Positions 1 to 7,919 of a stretch of 53,577 bases of DNA are shown one piece after another. The stretch comes from DASPLX01 sp035627375. GTDB lineage: Bacteria; Pseudomonadota; Gammaproteobacteria; Burkholderiales; Burkholderiaceae_D. The position numbers and the translations under genes are program-made. The stretch lies in contig DASPLX010000045.1 in NCBI GenBank assembly GCA_035627375.1, positions 1 through 53,577 of the forward strand. The letters run 5' to 3'. Under the pieces are notes generated by a model. The model was given only the letters and a program-made list of their open reading frames with translations. It was not told where the DNA came from and made no database searches. Each line of letters opens with the position of its first letter. Position 1 is the first letter of the stretch.

Positions 1-352
1 CATCCTGCTGGACCGAGCCGACCATCGCGCCGGCATTGCCGCCGGGCGCCGCCGGCTTGCGGTCGGCGCGATCGGGATCCTGGGTGGCGTTGTCGCTCAC
101 GCCGCGAATGAATTGGCCGCGCAGATCGGGCAGGTTGAAGCTGCCGTCGCTGCCGCCGAAAGCGTAGCCGATGACGCCGAACAGATCCCGGTAGTCGTTG
201 CACGACATCGCCGCCCCATCGCAATAAAGCCATCCCGCCGTCCAGAGATTTGTCTTGATCTGCCGTATCGCCGCGGCGCTGCCGTCGCCCGTCGCCAGCG
301 GGCCGGCATACGGCAAAACCGTGCCGACCGGAACGAAGGTGCGGATCAGCAT
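1..352 (-). CDS. Phage tail-collar domain protein (partial, runs off window)
   Basis: The 3' part lies beyond base 1; the first 117 codons are visible. The reading frame opens MLIRTFVPVGTVLPYAGP and continues with GWLYCDGAAM, a YAFGGSDG turn and FNLPDLRGQFIRGV. This is the typical layout of the tail-collar domain of phage tail fibres and of bacterial microcystin-dependent-protein (MdpB) relatives. The start codon lies inside the last codons of the 979-aa gene: the seven bases ATGCTGA hold both this start and that stop, so translation is probably coupled. No signal peptide is visible. Known: collar domains trimerise and bind ligands in phage fibres. Inferred: a structural or binding subunit of the left-end cluster. 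The domain call is secure; the function is not. Confidence 0.85.
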   Translation of the reverse strand, partial: MLIRTFVPVGTVLPYAGPLATGDGSAAAIRQIKTNLWTAGWLYCDGAAMSCNDYRDLFGVIGYAFGGSDGSFNLPDLRGQFIRGVSDNATQDPDRADRKPAAPGGNAGAMVGSVQQD

Positions 353-3285
353 GACAGGCTCGCGGGAAAGGCCGGCAGGGAGGCGTCGCCCTGCAAATAC
401 AGCATGGAGGTCGGAATCCGCACGGTCCAGGACGGCGGCGGAATATCATTCGGCAGGTCCGGAATGCAGACCAGCTCGCCCGAGGCTCCCACCACCCGCA
501 CGCACTCCGGCTCGCGGATCTCTTCCAGCAGCAATACGCTGGCGCCGATGACGGGGACGCTGGCGGGACCGCCCACCCAGGGTCGGCCGAACATCAGCAG
601 GAACAGCATCCAGCCTTCCCAGCCGGGATTCACCGGCAGCAGCACGCGCGCGGAGGCGGCCTTCAGGAAGCACGCGAACAGCCGCTCGGACGACGGCCGC
701 GTGACGCCGGCCGCGACCGGTTCCGGCCACGCGCCCGGCTTGCCGGCCTGCCAGGATTCGTAATGCCAGGTCATGGCATCCCACGACAACAGGGGATCGA
801 GCATGCCGGAATCGAGCGTGCCGCCCGCCGGAGCCAGCAGCTGCAGGCAAGCCTGGCGCAGCGTGTTGCGCTGTACCTCGCCGCTACGTCCCGCGCTAGC
901 CGCCTCGGTGCGCGCCGCCAATTGCGCGTCATAGGTCAGGCAAGCCTCCTGGTAGGCTTGCAGCAGTCGTTCATAGGTGCGGACCTGCCAGGCGATCATG
1001 CCTTGATCGGTCCCGGCGTCGCCGCTGCGCTGGCAGCTTAGCTCGACCTTCACCACGAATGCCGGCGCCGCGGTCATCACCGTCACCGGCACCGGACCGC
1101 CGTCCTGGGGAAGCTGCGCCAGCGTGGCGGCGGTCAACGGCGCGCAGCTCAACGCCGACGTCGGCACCTGCGGCACGGTGACGACGGCGTCGCCGATCGC
1201 GCCGGCATCGGACGTGGATGCCGGTACGGCGGTATCCAGCTTGACCGCCGTCGCCGCCGCTGCCGGCCCCGAATACGGCTGCCCGCCGATCGAGCAAACG
1301 AGGTTGTAGCGGTTGTCGGCCAGCGCGATCGTCACCTGGCCGGACGCCGCCGCATAGCCGTCGGGTATGCGCAGGCCCGCCATGTCAGCCGTGCTGGTAC
1401 GGTCGAAGCTGGCCGCCACGACAACCGATGCCGGCGGCGGCGGCTCCATCGCGCGCAAGCCGTATTGCGCGCCGAAGGACTGGTAATTCGCCGCCGTGAT
1501 CCCGGTATATCCCTGGCCGTCCGGCACGCCGAAGATCTCCAGCGGCGCCGGTTGCCGCAGCGGCACCGGGCCTGCGGCGGCGATCTTATCCAGCCATGGC
1601 TTGGCCGGTTGCGCGATCTCGAAGGCGAGCACCATGCGCCGCCCGGCCTCTTCGAGATGCACCCGCATGACACGATCCACCCAGCGATAGATGCCGACCA
1701 GGCGGCCGCTGCCGGCGTTGTCGATCAGGGTGCTCTGACGCCGCTCGCGGAACTCCTGCCAGACGGCGCTGCGCTGATCGCTGACGCGCTCGCCGAGGCG
1801 GCGCGCGGCGTGCTCGGTCAGCGATTGCAGATAGCGGGCGGCGCCTTCCCCGTTCCACCGGCTGCCCGCTTCGCCGCCGGCGGCCGCGCCGCTCAGCGTC
1901 AGATTCAAGTTGTTGTAGGCAGGCTGAACATTGCTCAGGTTGTTCAACGCGCCTTCCGCCGCCATCGCCTCCTGCACCGCGTCGCTCAACTCGTTGGCCA
2001 CCGAGGACAGGCGGCTGAGGCTGTCCTGGCTGGCCTTCTCGCCGCTGCTGCCGGCGTGCCCGGCCATTCCGGTCGCGATATGCTCCTGCACTTCCTGCCG
2101 TTCGCGCGGCATGACATTGACGATCTCGGCGATCTCGCCCGGCAGATAGGCTGCCAGCCGCTGGCGCGCGATTTTCAGGTTGCCCACGCCAAGGACTTCC
2201 CAGCCGCCGGCCGCGCTGCCGCCCGCCGGGCCTGCGATGGCGGGCGACGGCGGATACGCCGCCACCGCGTCCGGGAAGATCGGACGCGCCCCGAGCACGA
2301 TGCGGCGCGCCGCATGCTCGCCGAGATCATCGTGGCGGCCGGCCACCAGCAGCTGCAGGAAATGTCCGACCCGCAGGACGTCGGTCAGCTGCACCGCCAA
2401 CCGGGCGTCGTCCGGCTGTCCCGCGAGGGCCAATGCGAAGAGGCTTTGCCAAACGTCGGCCTGCGCCGTGTTCCACACTGAACCGTCGAGGAAGCTTCCG
2501 GGCGGCTGACCGAGGAAGAACGTCGCCATCTCGATCAATTCGTCCTCGGGGATCGTGCCGGGAATCCGCTCCAACGCGGCGCGCCACGCCGGAAATTCGT
2601 CGATCGGCGACGGCAGGTCCGAGAGCGCGGCGACGAATTTCGCTTGCTGGTAGCCGTGCTGGATGAAGCTCGCCGCGTCCGCCTGCTTGGCCGTCGCCGC
2701 GCCTGCACCCGTTTCGGCGGCCAGCTGGTTGTAGAAATCGAGCTGGCCGGGCGCCAAGCCCAGGCTCTCCAGGCTGACGAAGCGCCGGTCGATCCCGGCC
2801 AGTTCGCGCACGCCCGGCGGATGCAGCCAGACGAAGGGAAACAGGTCGACCGCGTGCTGCGGACCTTCGATATCGATCTCCGCCGGATCGTCCGGCAGAC
2901 GGGGATCGTCGGGAACGACCGGTACGTCCGGCTCCACGGGCCAGACGCCGATCGGCCCATTGAAGAACGAGTTTTCCGTCAACGGCAGGTTGCAAATCAG
3001 CGCGATGCTCTCGCTCCCCAGTCCGAAGACATCCGCTCCCAGCTCGAGCGTCACGTCGATCGTGCCGAGCCGCTGCGTATGCGACGAAGGAAACCCGCCG
3101 TCGAGGCTGAGAGAAAAGTGCGCAGGCTCCGGCACGTGATCGCTGGACAACGCGATCCTGGCCACCGAGCTGTCCTCTTCGCCGTCCCAGCGTACCGTCA
3201 CCCATTGATTGTCGCGCGCCAGCTTCCGCCATTCGCCGCGACGGCCCTGTATTTCCATGTCGGCAAAGCCGGCGAGTGCTTGCAT
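346..3285 (-). CDS. Uncharacterised 979-aa protein of the collar/papain cluster
   Basis: I do not recognise a named function. The ATG at 3285 is preceded by AGGAG at good spacing; an in-frame extension to 3363 has no ribosome site. The N-terminus (1-120) looks beta-rich. A Pro/Asp-rich linker (about 118-140) follows, then an alpha-helical region. Around 366-400 is a motif of the form GVGNLKIARQRL...GEIAEIVNVM..ER, which I recall from large uncharacterised proteins near tail-like or papain-like genes; this recollection is unverified. Residues 420-560 look helical, and 640-760 beta-rich with several cysteines. One short hydrophobic stretch lies near the C-terminus, but there is no signal peptide and no evident transmembrane bundle. 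It overlaps the collar gene by 7 bases. Confidence 0.75.
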   Translation of the reverse strand: MQALAGFADMEIQGRRGEWRKLARDNQWVTVRWDGEEDSSVARIALSSDHVPEPAHFSLSLDGGFPSSHTQRLGTIDVTLELGADVFGLGSESIALICNLPLTENSFFNGPIGVWPVEPDVPVVPDDPRLPDDPAEIDIEGPQHAVDLFPFVWLHPPGVRELAGIDRRFVSLESLGLAPGQLDFYNQLAAETGAGAATAKQADAASFIQHGYQQAKFVAALSDLPSPIDEFPAWRAALERIPGTIPEDELIEMATFFLGQPPGSFLDGSVWNTAQADVWQSLFALALAGQPDDARLAVQLTDVLRVGHFLQLLVAGRHDDLGEHAARRIVLGARPIFPDAVAAYPPSPAIAGPAGGSAAGGWEVLGVGNLKIARQRLAAYLPGEIAEIVNVMPRERQEVQEHIATGMAGHAGSSGEKASQDSLSRLSSVANELSDAVQEAMAAEGALNNLSNVQPAYNNLNLTLSGAAAGGEAGSRWNGEGAARYLQSLTEHAARRLGERVSDQRSAVWQEFRERRQSTLIDNAGSGRLVGIYRWVDRVMRVHLEEAGRRMVLAFEIAQPAKPWLDKIAAAGPVPLRQPAPLEIFGVPDGQGYTGITAANYQSFGAQYGLRAMEPPPPASVVVAASFDRTSTADMAGLRIPDGYAAASGQVTIALADNRYNLVCSIGGQPYSGPAAAATAVKLDTAVPASTSDAGAIGDAVVTVPQVPTSALSCAPLTAATLAQLPQDGGPVPVTVMTAAPAFVVKVELSCQRSGDAGTDQGMIAWQVRTYERLLQAYQEACLTYDAQLAARTEAASAGRSGEVQRNTLRQACLQLLAPAGGTLDSGMLDPLLSWDAMTWHYESWQAGKPGAWPEPVAAGVTRPSSERLFACFLKAASARVLLPVNPGWEGWMLFLLMFGRPWVGGPASVPVIGASVLLLEEIREPECVRVVGASGELVCIPDLPNDIPPPSWTVRIPTSMLYLQGDASLPAFPASLSC

Positions 3286-3369
3286 GATCGCTCCTGACTT
3301 TTGAGTTGGTTGGTCCTCGTGCAGCCGGTGCGGAACCTGGCGCCGCGGCGCCAGGTCCCGCAACCCGGA

Positions 3370-3993
3370 TCAGCACTCCACCGCGTCGGGCCCCGCCCCG
3401 GATCTCGCGGCCGTCTTCAGCAGTTCCCTGCATGCCGGCGCCAGGGCGGCATTCAAATCGTCCGCCGTATAGCGCCTGTACTCCAGGTACTCCGGCACCG
3501 GATTGACCGGCCAGAAGCAATCGTCCTGCTCGCCGCCGTGGCGGCGGTGCTTCGGCGCCAGCCACAACAAGTCGAGCGACAAGCCCGAAATGCGCAGCAG
3601 CCGCAACTCATGCTCGCCGCCGGGCAATGCCTCCTCGGCGTCACGCACAGCCGACGTGAAATTCCCGACGAATGGCCCGAACGTGATTTCCTTGACGCCG
3701 AGCGCTTTCTTCCCATGCGCATCGGTACCGACATAGGCGACCGCCACCATGTCGCCGCCGCTGCGCACCAGGAATCCGCTGCCGTTGGCGATGCAGTTCT
3801 CCGCCTTGGAATACCCCGGCCCTCCGGAGAGATCGAGCTCATAGACCCGATGATGCAGGCCGACATCGAGCGTCTTCGCGTGGGCCCCTTCGAACCTGGT
3901 GCCGCCATACTCTCCGGGGGCGATGTTCTTGAGATCGGCCCGCACCATCTCCACCGCTCCCGCCGGCGCAGTGCTCAAAATAAGTTTCGACAT
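3370..3993 (-). CDS. Conserved-looking 207-aa protein beside the papain-like peptidase
   Basis: Start MSKLILSTAP at 3993 has AGGAG eight bases upstream. The gene lies 23 bp downstream of the peptidase gene and 84 bp before the 979-aa gene, all on one strand. The protein has no signal peptide or membrane segment. Its C-terminal half carries a pattern ELRLLRISGL.LDLLWL followed by PVNPVPEYLEYRRY. From memory, this pattern recurs in unannotated proteins encoded next to bacterial papain-like peptidases; I could not check it. A substrate, inhibitor or chaperone for the neighbouring peptidase is possible but purely inferred. Confidence 0.7.
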   Translation of the reverse strand: MSKLILSTAPAGAVEMVRADLKNIAPGEYGGTRFEGAHAKTLDVGLHHRVYELDLSGGPGYSKAENCIANGSGFLVRSGGDMVAVAYVGTDAHGKKALGVKEITFGPFVGNFTSAVRDAEEALPGGEHELRLLRISGLSLDLLWLAPKHRRHGGEQDDCFWPVNPVPEYLEYRRYTADDLNAALAPACRELLKTAARSGAGPDAVEC

Positions 3994-4016
3994 GTTTTCT
4001 CCTCGCATCATTTCAA

Positions 4017-4913
4017 TCAAGGCTGGGTGGCGAAGGTGGCCGCCCAGGTCGCGCCGCCTTTGTAATTGCCGGGAAAGTCCGCGAACTTCAGGACGCTCGT
4101 CGACCCGCCGCGCCCCGGATCCTGGACCGTGATCGTGTTGCCGCCGCTGGCTTCGTCGTAGCCCGTGATGACGATCGCGTGACGGCTGCCGCTCTTTTTC
4201 CATTTGACCGCCATGGCGACCGGACGGCCGCTGTCGATCTCTTGCTTGACGGCCGAGAAGGTGATTCCCTCGTCGACGTGGGAAGCCAGATTGCCGACGT
4301 GCGCAAGGGCCTTCCATGTCGTGTACGGCTTGTTGCAGCCGGACGGCAAAGGCGAACTGCAGCAATCGCCGCTGCTGCCGAATTTCCACGTCGCCAGCCG
4401 GCATTGCGTGACGGTGCTCCCGGCGTCGTAGAATTTCGAGACGCTGGCCGTCACGGCCGCCCAGCACCATTGGCTGTACTTCTGACCCTCGATGTTGAAG
4501 GCCAGCTGGCAGGAGGCGCCGAGGTTCTCGTCGCCCGACAGCGTCGACCAGTTGCCGGACTGCTCCAGGATCGAATATCCGTCCTCCGCCGCCGGCGGCG
4601 ACACGTTCGGATCGGACTGAGCGTTGCCCGCTGGCGCCGCCACGGAAATCGCATCGGTGAAAATCACGCTCAGCGGCGGCGAGCGGAAGGTAAAGGATGG
4701 CGTGGATGGGGCGGCAGTGTCGGAGCCGTCTCCCACCGTCGCCCACACGGTCCAGCTCCCCTCGCCACTCTGCGGCGCTGGAGTAACGCTGTAGCGATTG
4801 GGCAGCGTGTACCAGGTCGGCTCGCTGTCGCCCTCCTTCCGCAACGCAAACGTCACGGACTGCGTGGGATCCGACAAGTTGTTCGTGAACGACGTCAATT
4901 GTGTTTCGCTCAT
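4017..4913 (-). CDS. Papain-like cysteine peptidase with N-terminal beta domain
   Basis: 298 aa from MSETQLT; the start at 4913 has GAAAGGAAAA just upstream. The C-terminal half (about 135-298) has the papain-like C39_2/C70 (AvrRpt2-type) signature QWCWAA, with Cys150 as nucleophile and Gln148 as likely oxyanion residue, then SRHAIVITGYD (His245) and VQDPG (Asp265). The catalytic triad therefore appears complete. Residues 1-90 are a beta-rich region resembling the repeated module of the two neighbouring small proteins (pattern W.V.A.V.DG....AP). Several further cysteines (135, 171, 184, 185, 193) could form disulphides or a metal site. No secretion signal is visible, so an intracellular, released or non-classically exported enzyme is possible. 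The substrate is unknown. Confidence 0.85.
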   Translation of the reverse strand: MSETQLTSFTNNLSDPTQSVTFALRKEGDSEPTWYTLPNRYSVTPAPQSGEGSWTVWATVGDGSDTAAPSTPSFTFRSPPLSVIFTDAISVAAPAGNAQSDPNVSPPAAEDGYSILEQSGNWSTLSGDENLGASCQLAFNIEGQKYSQWCWAAVTASVSKFYDAGSTVTQCRLATWKFGSSGDCCSSPLPSGCNKPYTTWKALAHVGNLASHVDEGITFSAVKQEIDSGRPVAMAVKWKKSGSRHAIVITGYDEASGGNTITVQDPGRGGSTSVLKFADFPGNYKGGATWAATFATQP

Positions 4914-4959
4914 GTCATTTTTCCTTTCGAATGAGTTGATGGGTGCGCGAGCGGCGCCG

Positions 4960-5520
4960 CTATTGCGCGGCCTGCACAAGCGAGGGCAATTCGAGCCCGT
5001 TCGACTTCGTCGCATGCACTTCCAGCGCGCCGCGCCAATCGCGGATACGCCATGCGGCGGATGTCACGCCGGCCAGCGTGACGACCAGGTCGAACTCTTG
5101 CGGCCGGAACTGCGCCCTGTCTCCCGCCCGAACCGGCAGTTGCACCGCGAAAGGCGAACCCAAGAATCGCAGCGTGAATCCGACATCTCCGCCGGTACGA
5201 TTAGCGATGCCGACCGCATGCGGCGCCGAACCGGGCTCCATCGCGCACACGAATTGCGCCGCCTGCGCGACATGGTGCATGCCCGCCGCCAAGCAGTAAC
5301 CCGGAAAGACCGGCCCGGCGGGCAGCACGAATGCGACGCGGGTCTCGGGATCGTCGTACCGCGCGGAGCACGTCAAGCGATCGGAGCGCGGTTCCGGCAC
5401 GATGGCCTCGCCGCCGGGCGCGATCCAGGCATCCCACGCCGGCCGGCCGTCGCAGCGAAAGCGCAAGCGCGCCGGCAACGCGGTCCGGTTCACTATCCGC
5501 AGTTCGCCGTCTTTGTTCAT
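4960..5520 (-). CDS. Duplicated beta-module protein, 186 aa
   Basis: Start MNKDGELRIV at 5520; the ribosome site is weak (GGCGGC), and an in-frame extension to 5655 looks like a shadow. The chain appears to consist of two copies of one module: residues 8-98 begin with IVNRTALPARLRF, and residues 104-175 begin with IANRTGGDVGFTLRF. Both continue through a hydrophobic/Gly turn to a strand ending in an alternating hydrophobic pattern (LTCSARY, LVVTLAG). The same layout occurs in the 182-aa protein encoded next upstream, so the two are diverged paralogues. No signal peptide, no membrane segment, no recognised enzyme motif. Confidence 0.7.
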   Translation of the reverse strand: MNKDGELRIVNRTALPARLRFRCDGRPAWDAWIAPGGEAIVPEPRSDRLTCSARYDDPETRVAFVLPAGPVFPGYCLAAGMHHVAQAAQFVCAMEPGSAPHAVGIANRTGGDVGFTLRFLGSPFAVQLPVRAGDRAQFRPQEFDLVVTLAGVTSAAWRIRDWRGALEVHATKSNGLELPSLVQAAQ

Positions 5521-5584
5521 GCCCGCCGCCGAGTTCGCTCGCCTTGACGGGCAGGCCGGATGCCGGCCCGCCCGCCGACTCGGA

Positions 5585-6133
5585 TTACACCAAGCGCAGG
5601 GTGTAGTAGCCGCGATCGCGCAGCGTCGTATCGTTGACCGCGACACAGGTGGCATTCGAATTGCCGGAATATTGCGTGGCCGTCGTCACGCCGTTGATGA
5701 TCGCTTGGAAGCTGTAGGTGTCGCTCAGCGTGACCGTCTGCATATTGAAGGCATCGGTGCAGACCACGGATTGCAGCGGCTTGCCGTCCTTCTGAATCGT
5801 GAAGGTGACCGTGTCGCGCCAGGTCGATTGGAATTGCAGTTGGTTGGAAGCGGTGCTGGGAACTTCCTGCACGTCGAATACGTAGGTCCCTTGGTTGTAC
5901 ACCTGGATCACCTGGGCCAGGAAGCCGGTGGCGCCGGTCACGGTCATCGGCGCCGAGCTGTAGGTATTGCCGTCGATGACGGTGCTGGCGACGACTTCGT
6001 AGATATCGGTCGTCGGGATCGATACCGATTGACCGGACTCGAGCGCCGGCAGGCTGACGACGACCTGCTCGCCCTTCTTCACGGTGAATTGTGCCGGGTA
6101 GGCGGTCTGGTTTTGCAAGGTGATGTTGCTCAT
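5585..6133 (-). CDS. Duplicated beta-module protein, 182 aa; first gene of cluster
   Basis: Start MSNITLQNQT at 6133 is preceded by AGGAG at seven bases, the best ribosome site in the cluster, which fits a first and highly translated gene. The protein is rich in Thr, Val, Ser, Tyr and Asn, and looks all-beta. Residues 3-90 and 97-182 are an internal repeat: PAQFTVKKG aligns with TVTFTIQKDG, and IYEVVASTVIDG aligns with TYSFQAIING. Only two cysteines are present, both in the second repeat. No signal peptide. The fold could be immunoglobulin- or lectin-like, but this is inference from strand pattern alone. It resembles the downstream 186-aa protein and the N-terminus of the papain-like peptidase. 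Confidence 0.72.
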   Translation of the reverse strand: MSNITLQNQTAYPAQFTVKKGEQVVVSLPALESGQSVSIPTTDIYEVVASTVIDGNTYSSAPMTVTGATGFLAQVIQVYNQGTYVFDVQEVPSTASNQLQFQSTWRDTVTFTIQKDGKPLQSVVCTDAFNMQTVTLSDTYSFQAIINGVTTATQYSGNSNATCVAVNDTTLRDRGYYTLRLV

Positions 6134-6518
6134 GGAAGACTCCTGATGATTGGCGCGGCATGCGCCGCAAGGTTGATCGAAGCGCCGGATGAGCCTCCCG
6201 AAATATCGGCGTTGGATTGACGTCGCTGATTCCGATTGGGTGATGCATCCGGCTGATCAGAACTATATTGGCCGGGTGCCGGTGAAATAAGTATCTTTAC
6301 GGTAACAGCGAAGTAACGGCGGCGGATGTTACGCCGCGGCGGACGCACGGTCGGCGGTCCGCCTATGCAAGAGGGGCTTCACGACGGGCGCTGGGAGGGA
6401 TTGCACCAGGAATTGCAGACATGAGCGACAAGCGGGAACGATGGCGTTACGCTGTCTTTAGGAGATGGGATCGATACCGATTGCCCCGCCGCGAGGCCTG
6501 GATGACATGCCGGCCGAT
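6134..6518. other. Non-coding region upstream of the collar/papain cluster
   Basis: 385 bases between the first cluster gene (leftward) and the end of the SRAP gene (also leftward). It must hold the cluster promoter. I see a possible -10 (TATAGT on the minus strand near 6262) without a convincing -35, and two GTAAC words near 6300-6320. No convincing gene, tRNA or terminator is visible. Confidence 0.4.
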
Positions 6519-7202
6519 CTACTCATTGAAGAGACTCTGTTGCGGACTTTGCCGGCGCGGCGTCGGCTTGGGAGAAGGCTGTGCGACCAGCAGTTCGGCG
6601 GAGTACCGGGCGAAGAATTCCGGCGCTTCGTCGGCGGAACAATGCAGCCACGCGTCGTACTGGTCCGGCCGCAGAATGATCGGCATGCGCTTTTCGTCGC
6701 CGGGCGCGTTGTACCGGCTATAGAGGGGATGCGCATCCGCGTTGATCGTCAACATGGCGAACGACAATAACGGGTTGCCGTGCAATCCGCCTTTCTTGTA
6801 TTCCCAGATGCCGGCGATTCCGAGCGCCTCGTCGCCGGCAGCGGCGATTTTCCAGCGTTCGCGGCCGGTCGGCAGGTGGCGCCATTCGAACATCGCCGCT
6901 ACCGGAACCACGCAAAACTGGCCCTGCTGGACGGCATTGCGATAGGATGGTTTGGATTCGACGCCCTCGGACCTGGCGTTGTGGGTCTCGCGGACGTCTT
7001 CGATTTTCGTCCAAGGCGCCACCAGGCCGAAACGGCCGACCGCGCACCTCTTCTGGCCATACGAGGACTTTGCACGGGAACATGCAATGAACGGCGCGAA
7101 ATGGCCGGGGAAAACCTCGGCCTCGTATTCCGCGCCTGGGGCTTCCACGTGGAATCGCTCTGTCAGAACCGACTTGTTCGCAGTGAGAAAATTAGCGCAC
7201 AT
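6519..7202 (-). CDS. SRAP domain protein (YedK/HMCES family, abasic-site DNA-protein crosslinker)
   Basis: The ATG at 7202 is chosen over an upstream TTG because SRAP proteins need Cys at position 2 (MCANF here), exposed after Met removal. Known role: Cys2 forms a thiazolidine crosslink with abasic sites in single-stranded DNA and protects them. Visible family features are Cys2, NARSE (Asn75), FEW (Glu106) and the late KRMPIIL strand. The His that normally precedes this strand appears to be Asn (YNAPGDEKRMP), so one of the usual active-site residues may be missing. Length 227 aa is normal. The C-terminal tail is basic and Pro/Gln-rich. I saw no clear LexA box upstream. Confidence 0.9.
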   Translation of the reverse strand: MCANFLTANKSVLTERFHVEAPGAEYEAEVFPGHFAPFIACSRAKSSYGQKRCAVGRFGLVAPWTKIEDVRETHNARSEGVESKPSYRNAVQQGQFCVVPVAAMFEWRHLPTGRERWKIAAAGDEALGIAGIWEYKKGGLHGNPLLSFAMLTINADAHPLYSRYNAPGDEKRMPIILRPDQYDAWLHCSADEAPEFFARYSAELLVAQPSPKPTPRRQSPQQSLFNE

Positions 7203-7218
7203 GCGCAATTTTAACTGC

Positions 7219-7290
7219 CCATGGCCGCCGCCATGGCAAGTTCACCTCATGGAAGAAGCGTCGCTTCTGCCCATGGCTAGGACACCATGG
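7219..7290. repeat. Four CCATGG palindromes around a 15-base palindrome
   Basis: CCATGG occurs at 7219, 7231, 7271 and 7285, i.e. four times in 72 bases. Between the second and third is AGAAGCG-T-CGCTTCT (7253-7267), a perfect 7-bp inverted repeat with a one-base centre. The array lies between the start of the SRAP gene (leftward) and the start of the 7405 gene (rightward), where operators would be expected. Role unknown. Confidence 0.6.
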
Positions 7291-7404
7291 CTTTTTATGA
7301 ATAATGCCCGAAGGCAATATTGCGCCGAGTTACCGCCCGCAGCATGGCGCCAATGTAGAATCCGTCAACATTCATCTTCAATCCCTTAACGAAAGAAAGA
7401 AGCG

Positions 7405-7710
7405 ATGGGACAGGCAAAAGCAAGAGGATCTCAAGCCGAACGCATAGCGCGGGCAAAGGCGCTGATCGAGGCGAACAAACCGGCTTCACTCACCTGCAAT
7501 CATTGCAAGGCGGAGATCACGGAGATTCATGCGATGGATGTGCGCGGCATGGCTGGCGTGAAAGCAGGTTATGCCGGCACTTGCAGTTGCGGACATTCGA
7601 CATTCGCGCTTCAAGGCGACCCGGATTCCGTCGCCAAGGCGATGGTGGAGATGGAGGAAGTGATGGAAGGCCGGGCAAAATTCGGATCGCAGCCGGGAGT
7701 GAAGCGCTGA
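7405..7710 (+). CDS. Small zinc-ribbon-like hypothetical protein, 101 aa
   Basis: Start MGQAKARGSQ with a purine-rich but weak ribosome site (GAAAGAAAGAAG). The N-terminus (1-30) is basic and likely helical. Residues about 31-36 carry LTCNHC and about 60-63 TCSCG, which together make a C-x2-C...C-x-C pattern that could bind one zinc. The rest is a short acidic helix and a basic tail. I do not recognise a named family or function. Transcription ends at the hairpin at 7775. It is divergent from the SRAP gene across a 202-base gap. Confidence 0.7.
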   Translation: MGQAKARGSQAERIARAKALIEANKPASLTCNHCKAEITEIHAMDVRGMAGVKAGYAGTCSCGHSTFALQGDPDSVAKAMVEMEEVMEGRAKFGSQPGVKR

Positions 7711-7774
7711 GGGCCACGAATCGAATCGCCCCGCCCCCTTGCCCGGCTACTGCCAAGCCAAAGACGCAAAACAA

Positions 7775-7813
7775 AAAGGCTTATGACCGAACAGGTCATA
7801 AGCCTTTGTTTTT
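7775..7813. terminator. Bidirectional intrinsic terminator
   Basis: A 14-bp perfect inverted repeat (7775-7788 with 7794-7807) has a five-base loop GAACA, then GTTTTT on the plus strand and AAAAA before it, giving a T run on the minus strand too. It separates the rightward 7405 gene from the leftward sspA-sspB-tRNA-Thr unit and probably ends both transcripts. Confidence 0.9.
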
Positions 7814-7816
7814 ACT

Positions 7817-7892
7817 TGGTGCTGGCTGCAGGACTTGAACCCGCCACCCCCTGATTACAAGTCAGGTGCTCTACCAGATGAGCTAAGCCAGC
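7817..7892 (-). tRNA. tRNA-Thr (anticodon TGT)
   Basis: The reverse complement starts GCTGGCTTAGCTCA and ends with an encoded CCA. The acceptor stem is GCTGGCT/AGCCAGC with discriminator A. The anticodon stem CCTGA/TCAGG holds loop CTTGTAA with anticodon TGT, reading ACA. The T arm contains GTTCAAGTC. It lies 27 bases downstream of sspB on the same strand, with no separate promoter that I can see, so co-transcription with sspAB is likely. Confidence 0.97.
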
Positions 7893-7919
7893 CAAAACTC
7901 GAAAGACGCGTATTCTACA

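Noticed and set aside
303..306. Cytochrome b PVWY in place of PEWY (protein positions) treated as an inactivating change
   Set aside because: PVWY is a known natural variant in beta- and gammaproteobacteria.
1..6133. Prophage
   Set aside because: Only a tail-collar domain points to phage; no integrase, capsid, terminase, tail-tube or lysis gene is present in the visible part.
7203..7404. LexA box before the SRAP gene
   Set aside because: No CTGT-N8-ACAG pattern was found in the gap.
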